Positions 1-6,489 of a stretch of DNA of 8,279 bases are shown piece after piece. The notes below the pieces were generated by a model. The model had not been told where the DNA came from, made no database searches, and worked only from the letters and a program-made list of their open reading frames with translations. The stretch covers positions 1 to 8,279 of the forward strand of contig JAMCYA010000060.1 in NCBI GenBank assembly GCA_023473845.1. Reading direction: 5' to 3'. The position numbers and the translations under genes are program-made. This DNA comes from Patescibacteria group bacterium. Its GTDB lineage: Bacteria; Patescibacteriota; Doudnabacteria; UBA920. Within the stretch, counting starts at the first letter, position 1, and each line of letters starts with the position of its first letter.

Positions 1-28
1 TTTGGCATGAAAAATAACCTGGCTGAAA

Positions 29-469
29 TTACTTTAGTTGCTCTTTTAAGACCTTGGCAAGCAGGGAACCGTCTGCGTTCTGTCCGGCCTGGGCCTTAAG
101 CTGTCCCATGGCCTTGCCAAAATCCGCAGCCGTAAAACCTTTTTCCGCAATAAGTTTTTCCGCCATTTCCGCAATCTGGGACTCGCTCATCTGGGGCGGC
201 AAATATTTTTCCAAAAACCCGGCTTCCATCAGCTCTTTCTCCGCCAATTCAGCCCGGCCGCCGGTAACGTAAGTCTCCGCGGCTTCTTTGCGCCTTTTCA
301 CCTCCGACTTTACCAAAGCTACAATATCAGCCTCAGCCAATTCCTTCATTTTGGCAATCTGCTCGTTTTGGATGCGGGTTTTAAGCCCCCGCAGGGTTTC
401 TACCAGCGCCTGCTGCTTGGATTTAATAGCCGCCACCAAGTCTGTTTCAATTTGTGATAGCGAAAGCAT
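29..469 (-). CDS. yqeY: GatB/YqeY domain protein
   Basis: A 146-residue protein of the YqeY family, a stand-alone relative of the C-terminal tRNA-binding domain of the amidotransferase subunit GatB. Its exact cellular role is not settled; a tRNA-associated role is inferred from the GatB homology. Family hallmarks are visible: a helical N-terminus with LRGLKTRIQNEQI (about 26-38), EVKRRKEAAETY (about 56-67), the GRAELAEKE stretch (about 71-79), EKYLPPQMSESQI (about 87-99), and a C-terminal GKAMGQLKAQ...ADGSLLAKVLKEQL. Length is typical of the family. It lies 81 nt downstream of rpsU on the same strand, a pairing known in Firmicutes. A GGAA at 476-479 is the only ribosome-site candidate, and a TATAAT box 12 nt before the ATG suggests a very short leader. 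It could also be co-transcribed with rpsU through the hairpin between them. Confidence 0.93.
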   Translation of the reverse strand: MLSLSQIETDLVAAIKSKQQALVETLRGLKTRIQNEQIAKMKELAEADIVALVKSEVKRRKEAAETYVTGGRAELAEKELMEAGFLEKYLPPQMSESQIAEMAEKLIAEKGFTAADFGKAMGQLKAQAGQNADGSLLAKVLKEQLK

Positions 470-481
470 TTTTATTTCCGA

Positions 482-489
482 ATTATAAC
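482..489 (-). promoter_or_regulatory. -10 promoter box of yqeY (GTTATAAT)
   Basis: Read on the minus strand, the sequence is GTTATAAT, with a perfect TATAAT at 482-487. Only 12 nt separate it from the yqeY ATG, so transcription would start about 5-6 nt before the start codon. The -35 region (around 505-510) is poor and overlaps a dyad-symmetric element. The same octamer occurs before two other genes of this window at a similar distance, which raises confidence. Confidence 0.45.
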
Positions 490-498
490 TAATAATTG

Positions 499-535
499 GA
501 TAACTTATATCCCCTCTTTAAGAGAATAAGTTATC
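499..535. repeat. Inverted repeat between rpsU and yqeY
   Basis: Perfect 10-bp arms, GATAACTTAT at 499-508 and its complement at 526-535, enclose a second small dyad (CTCTT at 514-518, AAGAG at 520-524). As RNA this makes a two-tier hairpin 16 nt after the rpsU stop codon. There is no U-run after it on the minus strand, so it is not a classical terminator. It sits where the -35 of the yqeY promoter would be, so it could be a protein-binding operator or an mRNA processing/stability hairpin. Confidence 0.55.
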
Positions 536-550
536 TGTCATGAGTCATAT

Positions 551-784
551 TTATCTGCGGCCGAACTTCTTGACCGGGCGCATCATTTTTTTCTGTTCTT
601 CCTTTTCGCTGCGGATTTGCGAGCGCCTTCTGGCGGCAACTTTTTGCAAATTGCGGGACTTGGGAGATTCAAAAAAACGAGTTTTGCGGGCGCGAATAAG
701 CACGCCGCTCTGTTGGATTTTGCGGTTGAAACGCCTCAGCAAACTCTCAAATGATTCATTATCTTTGCGTTTGACTTCTACCAT
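551..784 (-). CDS. rpsU: Small ribosomal subunit protein bS21
   Basis: A 77-residue, strongly basic protein matching ribosomal protein bS21, which binds near the 3' end of 16S rRNA on the 30S platform and helps translation initiation. The diagnostic N-terminal block MVEVKRKDNESFESLLRRFNRKIQQSG is followed by a basic helical tail rich in Arg and Lys ending KKFGRR, as usual in the family. The start is supported by the family's own N-terminus and by an AAGGAG at 800-805, although the 15-nt spacing to the ATG is long. This is the best Shine-Dalgarno match of the window. It has a strong promoter of its own and is separated from the upstream HIT gene by a terminator. Confidence 0.95.
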   Translation of the reverse strand: MVEVKRKDNESFESLLRRFNRKIQQSGVLIRARKTRFFESPKSRNLQKVAARRRSQIRSEKEEQKKMMRPVKKFGRR

Positions 785-825
785 GTTGAAAAACTCACTC
801 TCCTTTCTCGTTAACAGATATCAAT

Positions 826-854
826 ACTATACAGAAATTTCGGGCTTTGGTCAA
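826..854 (-). promoter_or_regulatory. Sigma70-type promoter of rpsU
   Basis: On the minus strand, TTGACC (849-854) and TATAGT (826-831) are separated by exactly 17 bp; each box matches the consensus at five of six positions. The predicted start near 819 gives a leader of about 34 nt that contains the AAGGAG at 800-805. Confidence 0.7.
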
Positions 855-916
855 ACCTAAGCCGAAAAGGCCCCAGTCCGAATGATAAAGCTGGGAACAC
901 CCTGGCCCGAAGGCAT

Positions 917-958
917 AAAAAACCGCCCCGCTTTAAACAGCGGGGCGGCAATTTTTTT
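917..958. terminator. Symmetric bidirectional intrinsic terminator
   Basis: A perfect 10-bp GC-rich stem (923-932 paired with 939-948, loop 933-938) has six A at 917-922 on one side and seven T at 952-958 on the other. It therefore reads as a stem plus U-run on both strands. Its natural job is to end the minus-strand lepB/HisRS-like/HIT operon just after the HIT stop codon, insulating rpsU. Confidence 0.9.
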
Positions 959-961
959 ATT

Positions 962-1297
962 TTAGGCTTCCAAAGTTTTACCACCGAGTAAATGCAGGTG
1001 CAGATGAGGAATAACCTGGCCGCCGTCCCGGCCCACATTAAAAATAAGCCGGTAACCGCTTTCGTAAACCCCGTACTTTAAAGCCATTTTTCTGGCTACG
1101 TTAACCATGTGCCCGGCCAAGTTCTCCTGCGTATCTGCAATGTGGTTAATGGATACAATATGGTCCTTACTGACGATTAGCAAATGCACGGGTGCTTTAG
1201 GCAGGATGTCTTTGAAAACGACCACCTTGTCGTCTTCGTAAAGCAGTTCCTTTTCCAAAGTTTTGTTGACGATGCTGCAAAATACGCAATCTTCCAT
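962..1297 (-). CDS. HIT-family (HINT-like) nucleotide hydrolase
   Basis: A 111-residue histidine-triad protein. The signature HLHLHLL is at 98-104, with His98, His100 and His102; by family knowledge the middle histidine (His100) forms the nucleotidyl intermediate. Also visible are Cys4-x2-Cys7 near the N-terminus, the AP-x-HLLIVSKDHI strand (about 35-47) and FNVGRDGGQVIPH (86-98), all typical of the HINT branch. Such proteins hydrolyse phosphoramidate or acyl-AMP nucleotides, for example aminoacyl-AMP, in the cytosol. The gene starts 14 nt after the HisRS-like stop codon, with GGAA at 1303-1306 as a weak ribosome site, so it is the last gene of that operon. Being next to an aminoacyl-tRNA-synthetase-like gene fits an adenylate-scavenging role, but this is inference. 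Confidence 0.93.
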   Translation of the reverse strand: MEDCVFCSIVNKTLEKELLYEDDKVVVFKDILPKAPVHLLIVSKDHIVSINHIADTQENLAGHMVNVARKMALKYGVYESGYRLIFNVGRDGGQVIPHLHLHLLGGKTLEA

Positions 1298-1311
1298 ATT
1301 TGTTCCGTTAA

Positions 1312-2607
1312 TTACTTGCCTAGGCGCTTTTTCACTTCTTCCACTATTTTATCATAAGAAATAACTTCCTGCATGCCGGACTTTACATCCCTCAAAATCA
1401 CCATTTCATCCATGGCTTCCTTCTGCCCCATAATTAGGGCAATGGGGGCTTTGAAGGTTTGGGCCGCTTTGAGCTGGTTCTTTACGCCTGCGTCGCCAAA
1501 ATGGTCGTACACAGAAATTTTGCTGCTAATCAAATCCCTGAACAGCCGCAGGGCCTTTTTGGAAGCCAGTTCGCCCAAGGGCACCAGGAAAACTTCGCTG
1601 GACTGCTCGCGGGAAACTGTCACCCGGCTGGCCGTCAGCAGGTCGTAAACTTTTTGCAAGCTGCCGTAAAAGCCAAAGGAACAAAAATTTTTTCCGCAAA
1701 TGTTCTGGATTACGCCATCGTGGTAACCGCCTTCGCCCAACACCAGGCTGCCGGTTTTGGTTTTTTGCTTTATCACAAAATTGGTGCGGCTGTGGCCCTC
1801 GGGTCCGCTGTATAGGTGGTTAAGCTGGTAAGGAATCCCCATCTCATCCAAAGCTTCGAGAATGTTGGTAAAATGCTTGTGGCTTTTTGGATCCAAGTAG
1901 TCCAAAATGGTCGGGGCCTCAGCTGTCAAAGCCTGGCAGTCCAAATTTTCACAGCGCAACACGTTTAACACCCTGCCTTTTAAGTGTTCGCTGCAAGCGT
2001 CGCACAACTCATATTTTTTGCCGCTCAAATATCCGGCCAGAGCCTCTTCGTAAACCCGCTGACAAGCCTCTTCCCCGATACTGTTGATTTCCAAAGCCAA
2101 ATCCTTGAGCCCCAAAGACTGGAACAACTCCCACACGCCGGAAATCAGCTGGGCTTCGGTTAAGTGGGTAAAAGTGCCGAATACTTCAAAACCAAAATTA
2201 AAATCCGATACGGCCTGGCTTTTTTCTTTCTGGGCTACGGTAAAGCCGCTGTACCACCACTTGCTAACTGGAGAAGTTTCGTAAATTTTTTGCTGGACAT
2301 AGGCGCGGAGCACGGATGGCAACAATGCGGGCCGGAGCACAACCGGGCGGCCATAAGCTTGGTCTGAAACAGCCACTGCCTGCCCGGGGCTAAAAGCGCC
2401 CGCGCTTTCAAACAGGCGCGACTCCTCCAAAAGCGGCGATTCCACCCGGTTAAACCCGTATGCCCGGGCGGTTCTGGACAAACGCTTAAGCAAAATATCC
2501 CACAGCGCATCGGCGGAGGTAATAATATCCGCTGAGCCCGGCAGGCTCTGGATTTTTTTTGACACATAACCGCTTGAGGCGGTCGGGTTCTTTTTTGGAC
2601 GACCCAT
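1312..2607 (-). CDS. Divergent HisRS-like protein, probably catalytically inactive
   Basis: A 431-residue class II synthetase-like protein with the full histidyl-tRNA synthetase layout: motif 1 (GFNRVESPLLEE, 51-62), a motif 2 region ending FGFEVFG (138-144), a Cys-x2-Cys...Cys-x4-Cys insert (C202, C205, C219, C224), HisA/HisB regions (265-298) and a complete C-terminal anticodon-binding domain (about 338-430). The active site is degraded. Aligned by eye to E. coli HisRS, Glu83 is Ala94, Arg113 is Thr123, Arg121 is Gln131, Gln127 is Asn137, Arg259 is Ser267 and the motif 3 Arg311 is Gln318; GGRYD has become GGYHD. Only Glu131 (Glu141) remains. The first 20 residues (GRPKK...) are extra. The start is fixed by an in-frame upstream TAG. 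It has no Shine-Dalgarno, lies 48 nt after lepB and shares its operon. It could be a tRNA-binding or regulatory paralogue; HisZ is less likely because HisZ lacks the anticodon-binding domain. Confidence 0.85.
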   Translation of the reverse strand: MGRPKKNPTASSGYVSKKIQSLPGSADIITSADALWDILLKRLSRTARAYGFNRVESPLLEESRLFESAGAFSPGQAVAVSDQAYGRPVVLRPALLPSVLRAYVQQKIYETSPVSKWWYSGFTVAQKEKSQAVSDFNFGFEVFGTFTHLTEAQLISGVWELFQSLGLKDLALEINSIGEEACQRVYEEALAGYLSGKKYELCDACSEHLKGRVLNVLRCENLDCQALTAEAPTILDYLDPKSHKHFTNILEALDEMGIPYQLNHLYSGPEGHSRTNFVIKQKTKTGSLVLGEGGYHDGVIQNICGKNFCSFGFYGSLQKVYDLLTASRVTVSREQSSEVFLVPLGELASKKALRLFRDLISSKISVYDHFGDAGVKNQLKAAQTFKAPIALIMGQKEAMDEMVILRDVKSGMQEVISYDKIVEEVKKRLGK

Positions 2608-2655
2608 GGTAATGGAAAAGCTGAATGCTAAAACTAAAAAAGAAAGCGCTGAAGG

Positions 2656-3258
2656 CTACTGGGCGTAACTCGGTGTCGCCATAAACCCAAAGTCATGGAA
2701 AGGAAAAATTCGGAGCCAAACCCGACCGACAATATCGTCTTTGGGCAGAATCCCCCAGACCCGGGAATCGCTGCTGGCCATGCGGTTATCGCCAAGCACG
2801 AAATACTCATCACTGCCTAAAACCTGCTTGGGTTTGCAGTTTTGGGTGAGTGCGGTGCTGGGCAGGTAGGTTTCAGCCAGTATTTGCGGCGCGGCTTCTG
2901 CAGACGCCTCCACCGCCACCCGGCCCTGTTCGCAAATTACAGTTTCGCCCGGCAGGCCGATTATGCGCTTAATAAAATATTGGGTCGTGTCTTTGGGAAA
3001 CTTTAGCACAATCACGTCGCCTCTTTGGGGATTATGCATCCGGTAAGACAGGCGGTCCACAATTAAATAGTCCTTATCATGGAAATTCGGAATCATGGAA
3101 GAGCCGGAAACCATAAACGGTTCAGCTAAAAAAGTCCTGACCGGCAGGATAATAACCATGGCCAAAAGAAAAATTTTGACCAGATCCCATAAAAATAAAC
3201 CGAACGATGCGACAGGGCTCTGATTTTGGTTTTCCTGGCTATTTGTTTCTTCGGGCAT
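2656..3258 (-). CDS. lepB: Signal peptidase I
   Basis: A 200-residue membrane-bound serine protease that removes signal peptides from exported proteins outside the cytoplasmic membrane. A short polar N-terminus is followed by one transmembrane segment (about 22-44). The catalytic Ser54 lies in SGSSM (51-55) and the general base Lys97 in FIKRIIGLPGE (95-105); the GDNRMASSDSR box is at 156-166. Length fits single-spanning Gram-positive-type enzymes. It is the first gene of the operon with the HisRS-like and HIT genes. No Shine-Dalgarno is visible before the ATG. A good promoter overlapping a 15-bp palindrome lies just upstream. Confidence 0.95.
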   Translation of the reverse strand: MPEETNSQENQNQSPVASFGLFLWDLVKIFLLAMVIILPVRTFLAEPFMVSGSSMIPNFHDKDYLIVDRLSYRMHNPQRGDVIVLKFPKDTTQYFIKRIIGLPGETVICEQGRVAVEASAEAAPQILAETYLPSTALTQNCKPKQVLGSDEYFVLGDNRMASSDSRVWGILPKDDIVGRVWLRIFPFHDFGFMATPSYAQ

Positions 3259-3278
3259 AAATGGCGGTTTAGTCTTGT

Positions 3279-3293
3279 GTAGAATTATTCTAC
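3279..3293. promoter_or_regulatory. 15-bp palindrome over the lepB -10 box
   Basis: GTAGAAT and its exact complement are arranged around a single central base. The right arm contains the -10 hexamer of the lepB operon promoter (3287-3292). A bound dimeric regulator here would block transcription. I do not recognise the motif as belonging to a known regulator. Confidence 0.4.
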
Positions 3294-3314
3294 GGATTTC
3301 CCGGGCAGAGTCAA
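3287..3314 (-). promoter_or_regulatory. Sigma70-type promoter of the lepB operon
   Basis: On the minus strand, TTGACT (3309-3314) and TAGAAT (3287-3292) are separated by 16 bp, each matching the consensus at five of six positions. The start near 3280 would leave a leader of about 22 nt without a Shine-Dalgarno sequence. Confidence 0.6.
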
Positions 3315-3338
3315 GAAAAGGCGGCGGGCTCTAACTTC

Positions 3339-3446
3339 ACCCTGTTGCAAATGGTGGACAATACTGGATTCGAACCAGTGACCTCGCCGATGTGAACGGC
3401 GCGCTCTAACCAGCTGAGCTAATTGTCCAGGCATTTGCAACAGGGT
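3339..3446. repeat. 15-bp inverted repeat flanking tRNA-Val
   Basis: The arm at 3339-3353 is the exact reverse complement of the arm at 3432-3446. The arms touch the tRNA on both sides and the left one overlaps the last two bases of the CCA. In the precursor transcript they would pair, extending the acceptor stem by a long helix with only a small interruption, and so cover the CCA end. Confidence 0.85.
3352..3428 (-). tRNA. tRNA-Val (anticodon CAC)
   Basis: A complete cloverleaf on the minus strand. The acceptor stem is GGACAAT/ATTGTCC (3422-3428 with 3356-3362) with discriminator A at 3355 and an encoded CCA at 3352-3354. The D stem is GCTC/GAGC, the anticodon stem is CGCCG/CGGCG with loop TTCACAT (3390-3396), giving anticodon CAC at 3392-3394, and the T arm is ACTGG-TTCGAAT-CCAGT. 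It decodes GUG. The gene is flanked by a 15-bp inverted repeat, and a 16-nt partial copy of its 5' end lies just upstream in its own transcript. Confidence 0.97.
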
Positions 3447-3466
3447 AAGCCTGAGCTAATTGTCCA
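3414..3466. repeat. 16-nt direct repeat of the tRNA-Val 5' end
   Basis: CTGAGCTAATTGTCCA occurs at 3414-3429, inside and at the 5' edge of the tRNA gene, and again at 3451-3466. The second copy is a tRNA fragment (acceptor 5' strand plus half of the D arm) placed upstream in the tRNA transcript. It could compete with the true acceptor strand during folding. Confidence 0.85.
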
Positions 3467-3543
3467 AAAGATGCAGCAGGACAAACCTTCTTGGTTTGCG
3501 GTTTACCGCCTGTTTTGCGCGGCATTCGCCGCATGCTGGGTAA

Positions 3544-3572
3544 AATATACACGATTTGAGGCGGCAATGCAA
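3544..3572 (-). promoter_or_regulatory. Probable promoter of tRNA-Val
   Basis: On the minus strand, TTGCAT (3567-3572) and TATATT (3544-3549) are separated by 17 bp. The -10 matches at five of six positions and the -35 at three. The start near 3537 implies a tRNA leader of about 105 nt containing several small hairpins and the partial tRNA copy. Confidence 0.4.
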
Positions 3573-3588
3573 GAGAAAAACAGGCGGC

Positions 3589-3617
3589 TTAACTTATGGC
3601 GCAAATTCGGTTATAAT
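3589..3617 (+). promoter_or_regulatory. Promoter of the LCP gene (GTTATAAT)
   Basis: TTAACT (3589-3594), a 17-bp spacer and a perfect TATAAT (3612-3617). The box ends 14 nt before the ATG, so the leader would be about 8 nt long with no room for a Shine-Dalgarno sequence. It is divergent from the tRNA-Val promoter. Confidence 0.6.
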
Positions 3618-3631
3618 ACCTGGGCAAACTT

Positions 3632-5086
3632 ATGAAAAATATCGACTCTCTGGAACCGAAAAAGCCAACCCCGCCGCAGATTAACAGCCGGGTTGGGCTG
3701 CCCGACTTTCGGCCCCAGGCAAACACACCCGAGCTCAGCCTGTTAAAACCCAGCCTTGCCCCGAAAAAACGGCACCGGGTTTTTAAAACTCTTTTCGTCA
3801 CGATTCTGCTGGCGATTTTAATTTTAGGCGGCTTGGTGGTCAGCAAGGCCATGAACCTTTCCGATAAAATCTTTGTGGGCCAAAAGTATTCCTTTCTGCA
3901 AAAAATCCAATTCGCCATCCGGGGCACTTTCGGGGGTACCACCCTGGTAGGCGAAGACCTGGGCCAGATTAACATCCTGCTGTTGGGTATTGGCGGCGAG
4001 GGCCACGACGGTCCTTACCTGACCGATACCATGATTGTTGCCCAAATCCGGCCTGACATCGGCGAAGCCACGCTCACCTCCCTGCCCCGCGACTACCTGG
4101 TGGAACTGCCTAATAATCTCGGCTACCGGAAAATCAACGCCGCCTTTGCCGAAGGCTACAACCTGCACAAAGATTACAACGAAGCCGGCCAGTGGGCGAC
4201 CCAAACTACGGAAAAAGTGACCGGACTGAAACTGCCTTATTTTGCCGTGATAGATTTCACCGGATTTGAAAAAGCCATCGATCTCTTAGGCGGGGTGGAT
4301 GTCAACGTGGACCGCACCTTTACCGACGCCCAGTTCCCCGATTCAGGCATTGGCTACCTGCCGCCTATTACCTTTAAGCAAGGCCCGGCCCATTTGGACG
4401 GCAAAACTGCCTTGGAGTTCGCCCGCTCCCGCCACGGCAACAACGGTGAAGGTTCGGATTTTGCCCGCAGCCTCCGGCAGCAAAAGGTAATTTCAGCTTT
4501 CAAAACCAAAGCCTTTAGCCTCAATCTCATAACCGATTCGGGTAAAATCAACAGTCTGCTTAACACGTTCGCCGACCACTTCCACACCAACATCAACCCC
4601 GGGGAAATTTTCCGCCTCTACAGCCTGATGAAAGAAAAAAATATCCAGAAGTTCCTCAGTTCATCGCTGGACGAAGAAACCGGGCTGATTTGCCCAAAAA
4701 TTATGGAGGGCACCGGCGCCTGGGTGCTGGTCGCCTGTCCGGGCAAAACAGAAAGCGATATTCAAAATTACTTTAAAAACAGTTTTACCGTGGGCCGGCT
4801 GAAAGAAGAAGGCAGCGTGGTCTGGCTTGGCACCAGCACAGGCGACAAGACCGAATACAACCAAGTTTTTAAAACGCTGAAAGGCGCGGGGCTGACGGTT
4901 TGGGAAGTTGGCTACAGCCAGGGGCCCCTAACCGAAAACCTGGTCTACCAGGTCAACCCCAAACCCGCCACCACGGAATTTATAAAAAACGAACTGCACG
5001 CCGTGGAAGTCACCACTCCGCCGCCCGGCATAAAAATCGACAAAGACAAAGTCGACCTGGTGGTGCTGCTGGGCCAGAAAAATTAA
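3632..5086 (+). CDS. LCP (LytR-CpsA-Psr) family glycopolymer transferase
   Basis: A 484-residue membrane protein. Layout: a proline-rich cytoplasmic N-terminus (1-49) ending in a basic patch, one transmembrane helix (about 52-71), an extracytoplasmic LCP domain (about 112-295) and a C-terminal LytR_C-type domain (about 394-484). LCP motifs visible are NILLLGIGGEG (114-124), LTDTMIV with Asp132, SLPRDYLV (150-157, Arg153), YFAVIDFTGFEKAIDLLGGVDV (203-224), and LDGKTALEFARSRH...SDFARSLRQQ with Arg265, Arg267, Arg279 and Arg282. By family knowledge these enzymes move undecaprenyl-linked glycopolymers onto peptidoglycan or other envelope acceptors. Cys354 and Cys369 in the linker could form a disulfide. 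The acceptor here is unknown. It is followed 45 nt later by der without a visible terminator, so the two may be co-transcribed. Confidence 0.92.
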   Translation: MKNIDSLEPKKPTPPQINSRVGLPDFRPQANTPELSLLKPSLAPKKRHRVFKTLFVTILLAILILGGLVVSKAMNLSDKIFVGQKYSFLQKIQFAIRGTFGGTTLVGEDLGQINILLLGIGGEGHDGPYLTDTMIVAQIRPDIGEATLTSLPRDYLVELPNNLGYRKINAAFAEGYNLHKDYNEAGQWATQTTEKVTGLKLPYFAVIDFTGFEKAIDLLGGVDVNVDRTFTDAQFPDSGIGYLPPITFKQGPAHLDGKTALEFARSRHGNNGEGSDFARSLRQQKVISAFKTKAFSLNLITDSGKINSLLNTFADHFHTNINPGEIFRLYSLMKEKNIQKFLSSSLDEETGLICPKIMEGTGAWVLVACPGKTESDIQNYFKNSFTVGRLKEEGSVVWLGTSTGDKTEYNQVFKTLKGAGLTVWEVGYSQGPLTENLVYQVNPKPATTEFIKNELHAVEVTTPPPGIKIDKDKVDLVVLLGQKN

Positions 5087-5131
5087 CAGTGCCGCCTGAT
5101 ATTTTAACCTGAATATTCAACCAAACCGCGC

Positions 5132-6478
5132 ATGAAAGACACTCTACCTATTATTGCCATTGTTGGCCCGCCCAATGCGGGCAAATCCACGCTGTTAAAC
5201 AAAATCGCCGGCAAACCTTTGGCGGTGACTTCGGAACTGGCCGGCACCACCCGCGACCGGCAATACCTGGACGTCAGCTGGAACGGCCATAATTTTACCC
5301 TGGTCGACACTGCGGGTCTGGCTTTCCAGAACCGCGACGAGCTGGAAACTTCCATTCAAAGGCAAATTGAATTTGCACTGGCGGAAGCCGACATGGCGGT
5401 GCTGCTGGTGGATAGCAAGGAGCCCGCTGCCGCACTGGACCCGAAAGTCATTAAAAAATTCCGCGGCCTGAAAATCCCCGTGGCCCTGGCCGTGAACAAA
5501 GTGGATTCGCCCAAAAAACTGGAAGAGAGCCTGGCGGCTTTCGCCCGGCTGGGCATTAAAAATGCTTTTGCGGTTTCCGCAATCACCGGCCGGGGCATCG
5601 GCGACCTGCTTGACCACCTGGCCGCAACCTTGGCCCACAAACGCGAAACACCAGCCGAAAACTCCACCCACGCCAGCAGGATTGCCGTATCCATTGTCGG
5701 CAAACCCAACGTGGGCAAGTCCAGCCTATTTAACGCCATCCTCAAACAGGAACGCGTGGTGGTCTCCCCCGTCCCCGGCACTACCCGCACGGCCATCGAT
5801 TCCCAAATGGAAATCGACGGCACGGCCTACACTTTTATCGATACCGCCGGACTAAAAAAGAAAGAGCACCGGCAATCCAAACCCGACCTGTTCTCCGGGT
5901 TCCAAACCTTCAAGGCCATCCGCCGCAGCGATGTGTGTTTTTTTGTCATCGACGCAACCGAGGAAGTGACCAAGCAGGACCAGCGCGTGGCCCAGGAAAT
6001 TTTTGCCATGGAAAAAGGCTGCGTGATTCTCGCCAACAAATTCGACATCTACCACGGCAAAGAAGACATGCTGCGGGATTATGTCAGCCGTTTTTTCCCA
6101 TTTCTCTGGATGTGCCCGGCATTTTTTGTTTCCGCCAAAAACGGCCAGGGCCTGCCAGAAGCCCTGGCAGCCGTTAAGCCTATTTACGAAGCGCGGAACA
6201 AGCAAATTGACAGCCAGGTACTGGCCGAATACCTGTCAAAAAAACTTAAAACCAACCCGCCGAAGCTTTTACGCGACCAAAAACGGCCCAAGGTTTTTTC
6301 CCTTCACCAGGTCGGTACCAACCCCCCCACCTTCCAGATGCTGGTCAACCACCCCGCGGCTATTTCCATGCAATTCAGAAAATTTTTGGAAAACTCAATG
6401 GTTAAAGAGCTGGGTTTCTGGGGCACGCCCATTTTGCTCAAACTCCTGAAAAAAGACAAAGCTCTCACCAATTCATAA
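5132..6478 (+). CDS. der: Ribosome-assembly GTPase Der (EngA)
   Basis: A 448-residue tandem GTPase required for 50S subunit assembly. First G domain: GPPNAGKST (12-20), GTTRD (38-42), DTAG (59-62), NKVD (122-125), SAITG (149-153). Second G domain: GKPNVGKSS (190-198), GTTRT (216-220), DTAG (237-240), NKFD (302-305), SAKNG (334-338). The KH-like C-terminal domain spans about 370-440. Length and order are those of the family. The second domain has Thr instead of the usual Asp after GTTR, and the first P-loop has Ala instead of Val; both look tolerable. No Shine-Dalgarno precedes the ATG. It ends at an intrinsic terminator. Confidence 0.97.
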   Translation: MKDTLPIIAIVGPPNAGKSTLLNKIAGKPLAVTSELAGTTRDRQYLDVSWNGHNFTLVDTAGLAFQNRDELETSIQRQIEFALAEADMAVLLVDSKEPAAALDPKVIKKFRGLKIPVALAVNKVDSPKKLEESLAAFARLGIKNAFAVSAITGRGIGDLLDHLAATLAHKRETPAENSTHASRIAVSIVGKPNVGKSSLFNAILKQERVVVSPVPGTTRTAIDSQMEIDGTAYTFIDTAGLKKKEHRQSKPDLFSGFQTFKAIRRSDVCFFVIDATEEVTKQDQRVAQEIFAMEKGCVILANKFDIYHGKEDMLRDYVSRFFPFLWMCPAFFVSAKNGQGLPEALAAVKPIYEARNKQIDSQVLAEYLSKKLKTNPPKLLRDQKRPKVFSLHQVGTNPPTFQMLVNHPAAISMQFRKFLENSMVKELGFWGTPILLKLLKKDKALTNS

Positions 6479-6489
6479 AACGTTTTTGC

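Noticed and set aside
866..910. Loose GC-rich inverted similarity (GGCCCCAG versus CTGGCCC) between the terminator and the rpsU promoter.
   Set aside because: Arms are imperfect and short, with no tail or adjacent signal. It is not distinguishable from chance.
1312..2607. Annotation of the HisRS-like gene as HisZ, the ATP phosphoribosyltransferase regulatory subunit.
   Set aside because: HisZ lacks the C-terminal anticodon-binding domain, which is complete here, and no histidine-biosynthesis gene is nearby.
3352..3466. Integration site of a mobile element at tRNA-Val.
   Set aside because: Integrase att duplications normally copy the tRNA 3' end, whereas here a 5' fragment is copied within 40 bp. 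No integrase or transposase gene is present.
3423..3635. Plus-strand 70-codon open frame from the tRNA region to the LCP start.
   Set aside because: It overlaps tRNA-Val, its repeats and two promoters, and has no protein-like pattern or ribosome site.
5097..5105. Possible extended -10 (TGATATTTT) for der within the 45-nt gap after the LCP gene.
   Set aside because: The hexamer is weak, there is no -35, and co-transcription with the LCP gene is simpler.
5195..5823. Long open frames on the minus strand opposite der, and similar ones opposite the LCP and HisRS-like genes.
   Set aside because: They are out-of-frame shadows of genes with clear conserved motifs and have no recognisable products of their own.
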